64,000 nucleotides of DNA. Source: Azoarcus sp. GTDB lineage: Bacteria; Pseudomonadota; Gammaproteobacteria; Burkholderiales; Rhodocyclaceae. Both the position numbers and the translations under genes were made by a program. The notes under the pieces were generated by a model, which was not told where the DNA came from, made no database searches, and worked only from the letters and a program-made list of their open reading frames with translations. Positions within the stretch are counted from its first letter, which is position 1, and every line of letters starts with the position of its first letter. Below are positions 1 to 11,931 of this stretch, piece by piece. The stretch covers positions 1-64,000 of the forward strand of contig DYFV01000003.1 of the NCBI GenBank assembly GCA_020725025.1. The letters run 5' to 3'.

Positions 1-160
1 TGTAGGTATTGCGCCCGTACAGCAGCAAAGACCATGCCATTCATGGGTCAATTTCAGCCCGGGTCGCGGCTGACTCCCCTGGCACTTCCTGGGCCGCCCC
101 TCCTCGGCGGTCTCTTCCCGGTGTTGCCGATCGCGGCGCTCGCGCGCCGCCCCGTTCGAA
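1..160. other. Left edge, no gene seen
   Basis: 160 bp downstream of the first activator gene. I see no open frame with coding character, RNA gene or clear terminator; anything beyond the edge cannot be judged. Confidence 0.5.
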
Positions 161-2170
<2,010 letters not shown>

Positions 2171-2368
2171 CCGCTCCTCCAGGCCTGCCCCATTCAGGTT
2201 CTCATACCGCTTTTTTATTGGGGTGTCTCAGAACGTAGCACTTGCCACGTCTTGCAGCAACCGGGTTGTCCCGGCTGCAGCGAAGCCATCGCAATTTCCT
2301 TGCCAGCTCTTCGCCACGGTCCGAAGCACGCGGCGAATACGCCGCTTGCGGCCCTGCGGACGCTTCGG

Positions 2369-2384
2369 TGGCACACCCCTTGCA
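2369..2384 (+). promoter_or_regulatory. Sigma-54 promoter (-24/-12) of the pedF operon
   Basis: TGGCAC-ACCCC-TTGCA matches the sigma-54 consensus TGGCAC-N5-TTGCW at every position. It lies 82 nt upstream of the cytochrome ATG and points at it. The divergent neighbour is a sigma-54 activator. Confidence 0.88.
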
Positions 2385-2465
2385 GAAGCCCCTTCGAACC
2401 GACGCCAAGCGCGGATCGCAATTTCGAAGACGAACCTGCAACCTGAGGACGAAAAGGTGGAAAGC

Positions 2466-2903
2466 ATGAACCACATGGAGACAATGATCCGGAAACTTCG
2501 CAACACCGTTCTGGCAGCGGCCCTCGCGGGCACGGCCGGTGCGGTTCTCGCCCACGGCGACGTCACGCCCCAGGCGGTGGACGTATCGACCCTCAAGCCC
2601 CTCGGCGAGGAATGGCTCGTCACGAATCCGTACCGCGGCGACAAGGAAGCGATCCGTATCGGCGACTCGGCCTACAACCAGAACTGTGCCCGCTGTCACG
2701 GCCTGGGCGCCATTTCCGGCGGCATCGCCCCCGACCTGCGCTTCCTGCCCATCGACGACGACACCGACGAATACTTCATCGGCCGCGTGCGCAACGGCGT
2801 GACGCGCAACGGCGCGGTCTACATGCCCCCCTTCGAGGGGACGCTGCAGCAGGAGGCGATGTGGGCGATCCGCGCCTGGCTGGAGACCGTCCATGAGGAA
2901 TGA
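2466..2903 (+). CDS. pedF: Cytochrome c-550, PedF type
   Basis: Small exported c-type cytochrome of 145 aa, expected to accept electrons from a PQQ alcohol dehydrogenase in the periplasm. The N-terminus is a signal peptide (hydrophobic stretch ending VLAHG). A single haem site CARCHG is followed by a probable axial Met in AVYMPPFEG. The PedF family sits with ethanol-type quinoproteins in pseudomonads. Start chosen at the ATG of MNHMETM behind an AGGACGAAAAGG-type leader; the open frame extends upstream without coding character. It overlaps the next gene by 11 nt, so the two are translationally coupled. It is driven by the sigma-54 promoter at 2369. Confidence 0.88.
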   Translation: MNHMETMIRKLRNTVLAAALAGTAGAVLAHGDVTPQAVDVSTLKPLGEEWLVTNPYRGDKEAIRIGDSAYNQNCARCHGLGAISGGIAPDLRFLPIDDDTDEYFIGRVRNGVTRNGAVYMPPFEGTLQQEAMWAIRAWLETVHEE

Positions 2904-3744
2904 CCGGCGCCGCTTCCTGCTCGCCGCGGCGGCGCTCTACGCCGGCAGCCTGCTGCCGGCGCAGGCGGCCGCCCAGCTAGAGCTGCAGCAGGCCGGCGCC
3001 CTGCGCATCGCGGTATATGCCGATTTCCCGCCATGGTCGGTACGCGGCAAGGGCGTCGATGTGGCGCTCGGCAAGGCGCTGGCCGAGCGCCTGGGCCTGC
3101 GTGCCGAGTTCGTCGAGTTCCCGGCCGACGAGAGCATGAGCGACGACCTGCGCAACATGGTGTGGAAGGGCCACTACCTGGGCACCCGCCCCGCCGACGT
3201 CATGCTGCACGTACCGGTCGATGCCTACTTCGCGCGGGAGAACGACAGGGTTGCGATCTTCGGGCCGTATCACCTGGAGTCGATGGCGATGGCGCGCATT
3301 CCGGCGCGCGTGCCGCTCCCGTCCGGCTCGGCCGCGGCGGCGTTCGAGGTGTTCACCCGCGAGAAGATCGGCGCCGAGATCGACGCCCATGCGAGCGACT
3401 TCCTGCTGCACGTGCTCAACGGGCGCCTGCGCAACAACGTCGTGCATTACCGCAGCACCGAGCAGGCCGTCGAGGGCCTGAAAGCGGGGGAAGTGGCGGC
3501 CGTGATGGGCACGCGGACGCAGCTCGAGGCCGCGGTGGGCGAAACGGCAGGCATCGTCGTCGACCCCATCAACATGCCCGAGATGCGGGTGAGCGCCTGG
3601 CCGCTCGGCATGGCGGTGAAGGCCGACCACAAGCAGCTCGCTTCCGCATTGGGCGGCGCGCTCGCGGATCTTCAACGCTCCGGCGAGCTGGCGCGCATCT
3701 TCCGGCAGCACGGTCTCACCCATCGGGTGCCCGCCGACCGCTGA
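2893..3744 (+). CDS. Quinoprotein-associated periplasmic substrate-binding-like protein
   Basis: 283 aa, type II periplasmic binding protein fold (SBP_bac_3 class). An N-terminal DRRRFLLAAAAL suggests Tat or Sec export. The first lobe begins with LRIAVYADFPPWSVRGKGVDVALGKALAERLG in outline (positions about 36-68), the classic opening of this family. No permease or ATPase gene is nearby, so a role as XoxJ/MoxJ-like assembly or activation partner of a quinoprotein dehydrogenase fits better than transport (inference). It is the second gene of the sigma-54-driven pedF operon. A second, xoxF-linked homologue lies at 36074-36991. Confidence 0.8.
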   Translation: MRNDRRRFLLAAAALYAGSLLPAQAAAQLELQQAGALRIAVYADFPPWSVRGKGVDVALGKALAERLGLRAEFVEFPADESMSDDLRNMVWKGHYLGTRPADVMLHVPVDAYFARENDRVAIFGPYHLESMAMARIPARVPLPSGSAAAAFEVFTREKIGAEIDAHASDFLLHVLNGRLRNNVVHYRSTEQAVEGLKAGEVAAVMGTRTQLEAAVGETAGIVVDPINMPEMRVSAWPLGMAVKADHKQLASALGGALADLQRSGELARIFRQHGLTHRVPADR

Positions 3745-3761
3745 TCCGACTGCTCCAAAAC

Positions 3762-3794
3762 GGGACACCTGCTCCATCGCGATACAGGTGTCCC
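3762..3794. terminator. Inverted repeat between convergent genes
   Basis: GGGACACCTG (3762-3771) and CAGGTGTCCC (3785-3794) are perfect 10-bp arms around a 13-nt loop. The site sits between two convergent operons, so a bidirectional terminator is likely, though no T tract follows. A 10-mer TCGCGATACA occurs twice, in the loop region and just beyond it. The octamer ACTGCTCC at 3749 also recurs at 16936 and 39669, so an operator role is possible. Confidence 0.5.
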
Positions 3795-3852
3795 ACTCGC
3801 GATACACGAGCGTTCGTGCCGAGCTGTCGCGAGACCTCCCGAAATCCCCGTC

Positions 3853-4176
3853 TCAGTCCTTCGCGCCGTCCAGGATCCAGGCGATGGTCGCGGTGAGCTC
3901 CGCGTCGCCGATGCGGTCTTCGGGGTGCGGCGCCATCGCGATCTCGCCCCAGGCGCCCGCGCCGCCGGTGCGCACCTTCTCGAAGAGCTTTCCGGGCGCA
4001 TCGGCCTGCCCCGCATAGCGCGCCGCGATGTCCCGCAGGGCGGGCCCCACCCGCTTGCCCTCGACCGCGTGGCAGGCGTGGCAGCGCGCCTTCTTGATCG
4101 TCTCCAGGGACGCGTGGGCGGGCGCCGTCGATAGGGCGACCATGCCCGCGACGGCCAGATGAGCCAGAGCATTCAT
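3853..4176 (-). CDS. Small periplasmic cytochrome c (c551-like)
   Basis: 107 aa. Signal peptide MNALAHLAVAGMVALSTAPAHA, then CHACHA haem motif at about 32-37, and a Met in EIAMAPHPEDR as likely sixth ligand. Size and spacing fit class I c551/c552 electron carriers. The start is the ATG behind AGGAGGAATTGGA, a strong ribosome binding site; the longer open frame upstream overlaps the DUF779 gene out of frame and is not used. It is the last gene of the aldehyde dehydrogenase-DUF779-cytochrome row. It may carry electrons from the quinoproteins or link the aldehyde branch to the respiratory chain. Confidence 0.85.
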   Translation of the reverse strand: MNALAHLAVAGMVALSTAPAHASLETIKKARCHACHAVEGKRVGPALRDIAARYAGQADAPGKLFEKVRTGGAGAWGEIAMAPHPEDRIGDAELTATIAWILDGAKD

Positions 4177-4232
4177 TCCAATTCCTCCTTTCCGTATCGT
4201 CGTTTGCCGGCGGTGCCGGCGTTCGTTCGCGC

Positions 4233-4604
4233 TCACACCAGGCCGGCGCGTGTCAGCTCCGCCCACTCGTCGTCGGTGAACAGCCGCGAGCGGGTGTGGA
4301 AGGCCTTGCCTTCCGGTCCTTCCAGGGAAAAGGTGCCGCCGCCGCGCGAATCGATCACGTCGATGACGAGCTGGGTGTGCTTCCAGTACTCGTACTGGGC
4401 GCGGCTGATGTAGAACGGGCTGCCGCCGATCTCGCCGAGCAGCACGTCGGACGGCCCCACCATGAACTCGCCGCGCAGGTAGCAGTTGGCGGCGCTGCCG
4501 TCGCAGCAGCCTCCAGACTGGTGGAACATCACCGGCCCGTGCTTGGCGACCAGCGTTTCGATGAGTGCCAGCGCCTGGGGCGTGGCGACGACGCGTTCGA
4601 TCAT
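4233..4604 (-). CDS. DUF779 domain protein
   Basis: 123 aa soluble protein of the DUF779 family, which is regularly encoded next to acetaldehyde-type dehydrogenases. It shows the Cys pair and neighbouring Cys in SGGCCDGSAANCYLRGEF (about 30-47), suggestive of a metal or thiol site. CAGGAG lies 7 nt before the ATG. It follows the aldehyde dehydrogenase by 122 nt with a terminator-like hairpin in between (4619-4646), so its expression may be set by read-through. Molecular function unknown. Confidence 0.85.
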   Translation of the reverse strand: MIERVVATPQALALIETLVAKHGPVMFHQSGGCCDGSAANCYLRGEFMVGPSDVLLGEIGGSPFYISRAQYEYWKHTQLVIDVIDSRGGGTFSLEGPEGKAFHTRSRLFTDDEWAELTRAGLV

Positions 4605-4618
4605 CGAAGACTCCTGTC

Positions 4619-4646
4619 AAAAAAAGCGGGCGACCGAGGCCGCCCG
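4619..4646 (-). terminator. Rho-independent terminator after the aldehyde dehydrogenase
   Basis: Read on the minus strand: CGGGCG, an 8-nt loop, CGCCCG, then a run of seven T. It sits 81 nt past the aldehyde dehydrogenase stop and just before the DUF779 ribosome binding site. It should reduce, not abolish, transcription into DUF779 and the cytochrome. Confidence 0.75.
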
Positions 4647-4726
4647 ACAAACTCTTCCACGAGGAGAGGGAGACATCGTCCAGGCCGCGGCGGCCCGTTT
4701 CGCGCGCCGCGGCCTGTCCATGGCGC

Positions 4727-6247
<1,521 letters not shown>

Positions 6248-6303
6248 CGTGGACTCCTCCATTCCTGTTGTGCGATGACACCCAGTCGGGTCGGGAGGCG
6301 TTT

Positions 6304-6319
6304 CGCAGGCGACGTGCCA
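6304..6319 (-). promoter_or_regulatory. Sigma-54-like promoter of the aldehyde dehydrogenase
   Basis: On the minus strand the site reads TGGCAC-GTCGC-CTGCG. The -24 element is perfect, and the -12 element keeps the essential GC with correct spacing but differs at its first and last base. It would start transcription about 45 nt before the ATG. Confidence 0.68.
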
Positions 6320-6431
6320 GCAAGACCCTACCCCGCACGTGGTCTCGATGAAAACGTTTCTCATCAGCGAGTTGCATCGAAGACTCGGGCGGTGGGGCCG
6401 GAAGGCAGGGCCGTACGCGACACGGAGCCCC

Positions 6432-6448
6432 TGTCCCGATACTGGACA
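6432..6448. promoter_or_regulatory. Candidate enhancer site, TGTCC-N7-GGACA
   Basis: Perfect 5-bp inverted repeat with a 7-nt spacer. Its right arm is followed closely by a further TGTCCCG. It lies about 113 bp upstream of the sigma-54-like promoter at 6304, a typical distance for an enhancer-binding protein. The cognate protein is not known. Confidence 0.45.
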
Positions 6449-6599
6449 ACTGTCCCGCGATGCAGCGCCCTGTTTCACGACGGTGTCGTTCCCATGTCGG
6501 CCACATCGGAATGGCTGCAGTCGAGAACCCGTGCGCCCTTGCGATGCGCGCCGAGATGCGGGCCGCCCGTTTCGGCACATTTCCTGCATACCTCGGCGT

Positions 6600-8198
6600 A
6601 TGGATTCCGCACTGCCCCGACGCCCGCCTTCGCCCGAGCTCGTCGCTTCCTGGGAGCGCAGCCGCGCCTACGGCCTCAGCCCCGACCAGCCGCTGCCCGA
6701 CGCGCCGATCGCCCGCAGCGATCTCGCCGACCGGCTGGAGGAGAACGCGCGCCTGCTCACCTTCTCGCGTCCGGTCATCGAGAACCTGTACCGCCAGATC
6801 GGCAGTCCCGCCTCGACGGTGCTGCTCGCCGACAGCCGCGGCCTGGTCCTCTCTTCGGTGGGCGACGCCGAGTTTCTCGACCGCGCCGCCCGGGTGGCCT
6901 TGCACCCGGGCGCGCAGTGGGACGAGGCCGCCGTCGGCACCAACGCCATCGGCACCGCCCTCGCGGCGGGCACCACCATTACCGTGCGCGGGCGCGAGCA
7001 CTACCTGGAGCGGAACGGCTTCCTCACCTGCGTCGCGACGCCGATCCTGGCGCCCGGAGGCGGGGTCGCCGGCATCCTCGACGTGTCCACCGATTCCCGC
7101 GGAGACATCTCGCACGCGGATGCGCTGCTGCGCACCACCGCGGAGCTCATCGAGCACCGGCTCATCGAGAGCCTGGACGAAGGCTTCATGACCCTGCGCT
7201 TTCACCGTCATGCGGAACTGCTCGGCAGCCCGCTGGAAGCGCTGGCCGTGTTCGACGAGGAAGGGCGGCTCATCGCGAGCAATCGCCCGGCGCGCAGCCT
7301 CCTGGGACTGGACATGGCGCAACCTGTCGCCAGCTGCGAGGAGTGCTTCCGCACCCCGTGGAACGGCCTGGTGGGTTGGGCGGCGCTACGCCAGAACACC
7401 CCCTTTCCGCTGCGCACGCGGCGCGGACATACCTTCGCGGCGCGGGCAAGCCTGCCCATGCGACGGGTGCGCAGCACCCCCCGGCCGGCACCGGCACCGC
7501 CGGCCTCGCGACTGGCGGCGATGTGCCTGGGCGATCCGCGCATCGCCGAGATCGTCGATGTCCTGCGGGGACCGGCACGCGAGACTGCCGCGCCGCTGCT
7601 CGTGGAAGGCGAGACCGGCAGCGGCAAGACCCATCTGGTGCGCGCCTTTCACGAGGACCTCGCGGCCCCGTCGAAGCTGCCGCTGGTCACGCTCGACTGC
7701 CCGACTCTCGCCGCAGGACAGGACGGCGAGGTGGAGGCGCTCAGCGCCCTGCGCTGGGCCGCCAACGGTACGCTGCTGCTCAAGGAGGTGGGCACCCTGC
7801 CCCTGTCCCTGCAGGCGGTGCTGTGGGCCAGCAGGGAGGCGCGGGTGATCGCCACGACGACGCGCCCGATGGATGAGCTCGTCGCCGAGGGACGCTTCGA
7901 CGAGGCGGGGTTCGCCGCCCACGGCGGCCGGAACCTGGGGCTCCCCGCGCTGCGCGACCGCTCGGACTTCGATGCGCTGGTGCGGCTCTTCGTGCGCGAA
8001 GCCTGCCCCGACCGTCCGATCTACGTTTGCCCCGAAGCGCTCGCCCGCCTGCGCAGCCACCGCTGGCCGGGCAACCTGCGCGAGCTGCGCAACCAGTTGC
8101 GCCTCATCCTCGCCCTGATGGGCGACGAAGCCGGGCAGCTGTGTCCCGAGGACATCCCGGAGGAACTGTTCGAAGAGGACGAAGCGGTCGGCGAGTGA
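6600..8198 (+). CDS. Degenerate AcoR-like protein lacking GAFTGA loop and HTH
   Basis: 532 aa. A GAF domain (about 55-190) and a PAS-like region (about 195-270) closely follow the AcoR plan. The AAA+ part keeps Walker A GETGSGKT (337-344), but about 30 residues that normally hold ESELFGY and GAFTGA are absent. The Walker B Asp is replaced by Lys ([10 protein letters not shown]395). The usual FREDLYYR arginine-finger segment is also gone. The [13 protein letters not shown] helix is present, then the protein ends near 532 with no Fis-type helix-turn-helix. It therefore should neither activate sigma-54 nor bind DNA by itself. It may modulate a full-length partner through its GAF domain (inference). 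No strong ribosome binding site precedes the ATG, so the start is uncertain. Confidence 0.8.
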   Translation: MDSALPRRPPSPELVASWERSRAYGLSPDQPLPDAPIARSDLADRLEENARLLTFSRPVIENLYRQIGSPASTVLLADSRGLVLSSVGDAEFLDRAARVALHPGAQWDEAAVGTNAIGTALAAGTTITVRGREHYLERNGFLTCVATPILAPGGGVAGILDVSTDSRGDISHADALLRTTAELIEHRLIESLDEGFMTLRFHRHAELLGSPLEALAVFDEEGRLIASNRPARSLLGLDMAQPVASCEECFRTPWNGLVGWAALRQNTPFPLRTRRGHTFAARASLPMRRVRSTPRPAPAPPASRLAAMCLGDPRIAEIVDVLRGPARETAAPLLVEGETGSGKTHLVRAFHEDLAAPSKLPLVTLDCPTLAAGQDGEVEALSALRWAANGTLLLKEVGTLPLSLQAVLWASREARVIATTTRPMDELVAEGRFDEAGFAAHGGRNLGLPALRDRSDFDALVRLFVREACPDRPIYVCPEALARLRSHRWPGNLRELRNQLRLILALMGDEAGQLCPEDIPEELFEEDEAVGE

Positions 8199-8240
8199 GA
8201 CACCCTGTGTCATGCCGGTACCGTCTTTCGCCGCCGCCGT

Positions 8241-8272
8241 GTAGCCCGGATGGAGTGAAACGGAATCCGGGA
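8241..8272 (+). repeat. Intergenic repeat, GTAGCCCGGATGGAG type, copy 1
   Basis: Begins GTAGCCCGGATGGAG and ends GGAATCCGGG. It belongs to a family with further copies at 20914, 32475, 43209 and 52229. It lies between the convergent activator-like gene and the TonB receptor and may help stop transcription. Confidence 0.7.
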
Positions 8273-8316
8273 CGGGCCGCGGTCGTTTCGCAGCCCTCCC
8301 TGGTTTCGCAGAGCGT

Positions 8317-10719
8317 CTAGCGTCGGGCGGGCTTGTCGAATTCGTAGCGCACGCCGACCCATACGGCACGGGGAGCGCCCGGCGCCACCAGGGCGGAGAA
8401 CTCGTCGTCGCCGCCCATGAAGGTGCCGTCGGCCTCGAAGAAGGTCTCGCCCAGCATGCCGCCGGTGTGGTACTCCCTGTCGAACAGGTTGTTCACCTTG
8501 GCGAAGAGCTGCCAGCCGGTGTTGCCGAAGTTGAAGCGCGTATCCACGTTCACCACGGTATAGCCGCTCACCTTGCCGCCGGCGCCTTGGTGATCGTTGT
8601 TCTCGTTGCCGTGGGAATACTGGTCGGAGAAGGCCACGATGTTGGCGCCGATGGTCCACTGGGGCAGCGCCTGCCATTCGCCGCGCACCTTGAGCTGATG
8701 ACGCGGGATGCCGGGGATGGTGTCGCCCTTTCCGACGAAGATCGTGTCCCCTTCCCCGTCGGAGTCGGTATCCACGGCACTGGAATTGACTTCGTTGGCG
8801 ATCGCGAACCTGGACTGGTAGGTGGCCTTGACGTAGCTGTAGCCGGCGAACCAGCGGAACTTGCCCATCTCGCCGTTCACACCGAGATCCACCCCTTCCC
8901 GGCGCGTCTTGCCGACGTTGTCGAAATAGCCGGCGCCGGTGGAGTTGGCGGCGATGAACTGGATGTCGTCGGTGTTCTGGGTGCGGTACAGGCTGACGCT
9001 GTAACCGATCCCGTTCGCGACCCTGCCGCGCACGCCGCCTTCGAAAGTCTTGGATACCACCATGTCGAGGGGCGGGTCGCCGGCCATGGCGTTGGGCAGC
9101 TTGCAGGGCTGGTCCGGATTGGCGCAGCCCAGTTCGATGGCGGTCGGGGCGCGGCTGGCTTCGTTATAGCTGGCGTAGAAGGACAGGTCCTCGCGCGGCG
9201 TGATCGCCAGACCGATCGCGGGATTGAAACGGTGGAAGCTGTGGTCGCCGGTCAGCGATTCCGGATTGCTCGGGTCCGGGATCAGCTGGTCGCGGTTCTC
9301 CACCCGGGTGTGGTTGTATCGGCCGGACAGGGTCAGGTGATACACGTCGTCGAAGGAAAAGGTGTCGGTCGCGAACAGGCTCCAGGTGCGGTTGATCCCG
9401 CGCAGCTCCACTTCGCCCTCGTCGCCGAACACGCCGATGCCGTCCACACCCCGGCCGGCGTTGATGGTGCCGAACTCGGTGGCCTGTTCGAAATCGGTCC
9501 GGCTGCGGTCGTAGCCGAGCCCGACGATGAACAGGTTCTGGTGGCCCCACAGGTCCTGGTTGAAATTGATCTGCCCCGTGGCCCCATAGCCGGTGCGCGT
9601 GGACTTGCTGCGATTGAGCGCGCCGCTGCAGGAGATCTCGGCGTCGTCCTCGTCCGCCCCGGCCACGCAATCGGCGAGGTCGAAACCGGGATCGTCCGGA
9701 TCGATGTCGTCGTTGGCATCGCCGTTCAGCGTGCGCGTGCGCACGTTCCGGTAGTAGACATTGCCGCTGAGCATGGTGTTGTCGTCCAGCCAGTGGCTGC
9801 CGTTGAAATTGAGGAAGGCGAGCTCGTTCCGGGTCTGGTCCGGCTTGGTGTTGATCGAATCCCGACCCTGGACGCGCAGGAACTCCTCCTGCACCAGGCC
9901 GTTGCCGATGAGATCGTTATCGGCCAGGGACAGGGTCAGGCTGAGATCGGTGGCGTCGTTGCGCCAGCCCAGCTGGCCGAACACCTGGCGCACTTCGGAG
10001 GGCGACGCATCGCGCCAGCCCTCCTCGTCGAAATAGTTGCCGGCAATGAAGTAGTCCACGCCGTTGGCTGCCACGCCGCCGTACTCGGCCTGGAGGTTGT
10101 AACGCTCCCAGGAGCCGCCGGAAAGCTCCGCGGCACCGCCCCGGTGGGTGTAGCCGCGCTTGGTCTGCAGCGAGATGGCGCCGCCCAGGGTATTGAGGCC
10201 GAACAGCGGATTGGAGCCCGGAATCAAGGACATGTCGGCGAGCGCGTTCACCGGGATCAGGTCCCAGCTCACCACGTCGCCGAACGGCTCGTTGATGCGC
10301 ACGCCGTCCTGGTACACGGATAGGCCCTGGGGGGTGCCGAGCAGCGGCGAGGCCGTGAAACCGCGGAAGTTCACGTTGGGCTGGAAAGGGTTGTTCTGGG
10401 TGTCGTTGACGTTCACCCCGGTCATGTTCTGCGCCATGTAGTCCGCGATGGTGAGGCTTTGCTGGTCTTCCACGGCCTTGCCCTCGACCGTCTGCACGTT
10501 GGCCGGCACCTTTTCGGCCGGCAGACCGATGCCGGGCAGGGGCGTGGTGCCGATCACCGTCACCGTGGGCGCCACCTGATCGGGAGCGGCCTGCTGGGCG
10601 TGCGCGACGGCGCCCGTGGCCGTTGCGGCGATGAAGGCGATGAGCGAGAAACCGCCTGCGGGCAGCCGGGCGGGCGCAGGACGGGTCGCCGGCCGGGCGG
10701 CGGTCGATGGAGCGAGCAT
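8317..10719 (-). CDS. TonB-dependent outer-membrane receptor, candidate lanthanide/metallophore receptor
   Basis: 800 aa. A signal peptide (to about residue 42) is followed by a plug domain, with NVNFRGFTASPLLGTPQGLS and YQDGVRINEPFGDVV in its core, and a 22-strand-type barrel ending in GVRYEFDKPARR. The start is the ATG after AAGGAG; an upstream in-frame Met at 10776 lacks a binding site. Two acidic surface stretches stand out. Residues about 333-366 hold 13 acidic residues in 34, flanked by two Cys. Residues 650-658 read DTDSDGEGD, a DxDxDG-type calcium-binding loop. The next operon encodes a lanthanide-type alcohol dehydrogenase, and both upstream regions share one operator-like motif at the same distance. 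A LutH-like lanthanide uptake role is inferred, not proven. Confidence 0.85.
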   Translation of the reverse strand: MLAPSTAARPATRPAPARLPAGGFSLIAFIAATATGAVAHAQQAAPDQVAPTVTVIGTTPLPGIGLPAEKVPANVQTVEGKAVEDQQSLTIADYMAQNMTGVNVNDTQNNPFQPNVNFRGFTASPLLGTPQGLSVYQDGVRINEPFGDVVSWDLIPVNALADMSLIPGSNPLFGLNTLGGAISLQTKRGYTHRGGAAELSGGSWERYNLQAEYGGVAANGVDYFIAGNYFDEEGWRDASPSEVRQVFGQLGWRNDATDLSLTLSLADNDLIGNGLVQEEFLRVQGRDSINTKPDQTRNELAFLNFNGSHWLDDNTMLSGNVYYRNVRTRTLNGDANDDIDPDDPGFDLADCVAGADEDDAEISCSGALNRSKSTRTGYGATGQINFNQDLWGHQNLFIVGLGYDRSRTDFEQATEFGTINAGRGVDGIGVFGDEGEVELRGINRTWSLFATDTFSFDDVYHLTLSGRYNHTRVENRDQLIPDPSNPESLTGDHSFHRFNPAIGLAITPREDLSFYASYNEASRAPTAIELGCANPDQPCKLPNAMAGDPPLDMVVSKTFEGGVRGRVANGIGYSVSLYRTQNTDDIQFIAANSTGAGYFDNVGKTRREGVDLGVNGEMGKFRWFAGYSYVKATYQSRFAIANEVNSSAVDTDSDGEGDTIFVGKGDTIPGIPRHQLKVRGEWQALPQWTIGANIVAFSDQYSHGNENNDHQGAGGKVSGYTVVNVDTRFNFGNTGWQLFAKVNNLFDREYHTGGMLGETFFEADGTFMGGDDEFSALVAPGAPRAVWVGVRYEFDKPARR

Positions 10720-10830
10720 TGCCGGGTGTCTCCTTGTTCTGATCGGAATCGCGACGCGGGCGTCCGCGTCATCCACCCGATTTTAGGGAGCCCCCCTACC
10801 CTGCACTCGGGAAGCCCGCCGGGCCGACCC

Positions 10831-10843
10831 GGGAAATTTTCCC
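10831..10843. promoter_or_regulatory. Shared operator-like motif upstream of TonB receptor
   Basis: GGGAAATTTTCCC is a near-perfect palindrome; the extended CGGGAAA-T-TTTCCCG has perfect 7-bp arms. It begins exactly 112 nt from the receptor ATG. A 12-of-13 identical copy (16864-16876) begins 112 nt from the ATG of the PQQ dehydrogenase. A weak sigma-54-like sequence, GGGCTT-N5-GTGCA on the minus strand, lies at 10802-10817. Confidence 0.6.
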
Positions 10844-10943
10844 GACACGTCGCGTCCCCGGGTGAAACGGACCCGGCTCGCGTCACAACGTGGAGCGGTC
10901 GGGACGCGAGCTGGGCCTGCGCGGCGCGATGGCGGTGCGCGGG

Positions 10944-11894
10944 CTACGGTATCGGCCCGGCGCTGCCAGCCTGCGCGGCCGGCATCGGACCGGGCGGAGC
11001 GTCAAGCATTTCGTCCGGCGCAGGCAAGGCTTCGGGCAGCCCGAGGCGCAGGGCCAGCTCGCCGATGAAGCGCCGGTGATCGGGCGCGGCGTTGCGGTAC
11101 CAGTGCCGCAGATAGCGCGGCAGCTCGGCGTCGGCGTCGCCGGGATGCCGGTTGAGCGCGTACAGCGCAGCCCAGCGCCCGGGATCCTCCTCGAAGAGCG
11201 GGAGCATCAGCCCGGCCACCACCTCGTTGTCCTGACGCCGGTAGGGATCCCGCGCCATGCGCTCGAGATGCGCCTCGAGCCAGCGCCCTGCACCCCAGCC
11301 CTCGGGCAGCCTGCGGTGCGGCTCGGAGGCCAGGCGCTCCGCGTAGGCGCGCAGCTCGGGCGCGTAGTCCTCCCACCCCGGGAAGGGGGCGGCCCTTCGC
11401 CAGGTGCGGGACATCGCACGCAGGGCGAAAAGCGCCGCCGTTTCGCACAACGCCTCCTCGAACCACTGGTTGCGCCTGGCCGTGCCGCCCCCCGCGCGGA
11501 CGCCGTAGTTCGACATGACGTGGCACAGCTCGTGGCCGAACTGATAGGCGAACTGCGCCCAGCGCCGGTCGCGCGCGGACAGGCGCACCAGATACTCGCC
11601 CCGGGGGCCGCGCCGGTAGAGCGCGACGGGGTTGCCCGGAGCGTGGGTGACGACGATCGGGTGATCGAAGACCGGGTCCGGGCGGGACACCAGTTCGTCG
11701 GCCACCGCGTAGAGCAGCGCCTCGATCTCCTCGCGTCCGGCCTTGCCCCAGCCGTCGCCTTCGACCCGGATGATGAGGCCGAAGGCGCGGCTGTCACCCG
11801 GGGCGGCAAGGGCCGGCGCGCACGCCGACCAGGCCAGCAGCGCGAGGCCGACGGCACACCAGCGACCCGAACGCCACCGCGGGAGGGGGCTCAC
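10944..11894 (-). CDS. Exported zincin-like protein with HELCH motif
   Basis: 316 aa, GTG start, with a hydrophobic leader to about residue 30 (LALLAWSACAPALA), so periplasmic or a lipoprotein-like product. A metallopeptidase signature HELCH occurs at about 140-144, followed 20-30 residues on by WFEEALCETAALFAL, where a Glu could be the third zinc ligand, as in gluzincins. The rest matches no family I can name. It starts 37 nt after the Cache-protein stop on the same strand and may be cotranscribed with it. It ends 224 nt before the TonB receptor start. A role in processing an outer-membrane or quinoprotein component is speculative. Confidence 0.65.
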   Translation of the reverse strand: MSPLPRWRSGRWCAVGLALLAWSACAPALAAPGDSRAFGLIIRVEGDGWGKAGREEIEALLYAVADELVSRPDPVFDHPIVVTHAPGNPVALYRRGPRGEYLVRLSARDRRWAQFAYQFGHELCHVMSNYGVRAGGGTARRNQWFEEALCETAALFALRAMSRTWRRAAPFPGWEDYAPELRAYAERLASEPHRRLPEGWGAGRWLEAHLERMARDPYRRQDNEVVAGLMLPLFEEDPGRWAALYALNRHPGDADAELPRYLRHWYRNAAPDHRRFIGELALRLGLPEALPAPDEMLDAPPGPMPAAQAGSAGPIP

Positions 11895-11931
11895 GCCCCG
11901 GTCCCGCGACGCCGCATGCAGCGGTGACGCA

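Larger units (their letters stand above)
6248..6599. other. Divergent regulatory region, aldehyde dehydrogenase / degenerate activator
   Basis: 352 bp without a credible gene. It holds a minus-strand sigma-54-like promoter (6304-6319) and an interrupted palindrome TGTCC-N7-GGACA (6432-6448), followed at 6451 by another TGTCCCG half-site. The arrangement, with sites about 120 bp upstream of the -24 element, is what an enhancer-binding protein would use. No clear sigma-70 promoter was seen for the rightward gene. Confidence 0.6.
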
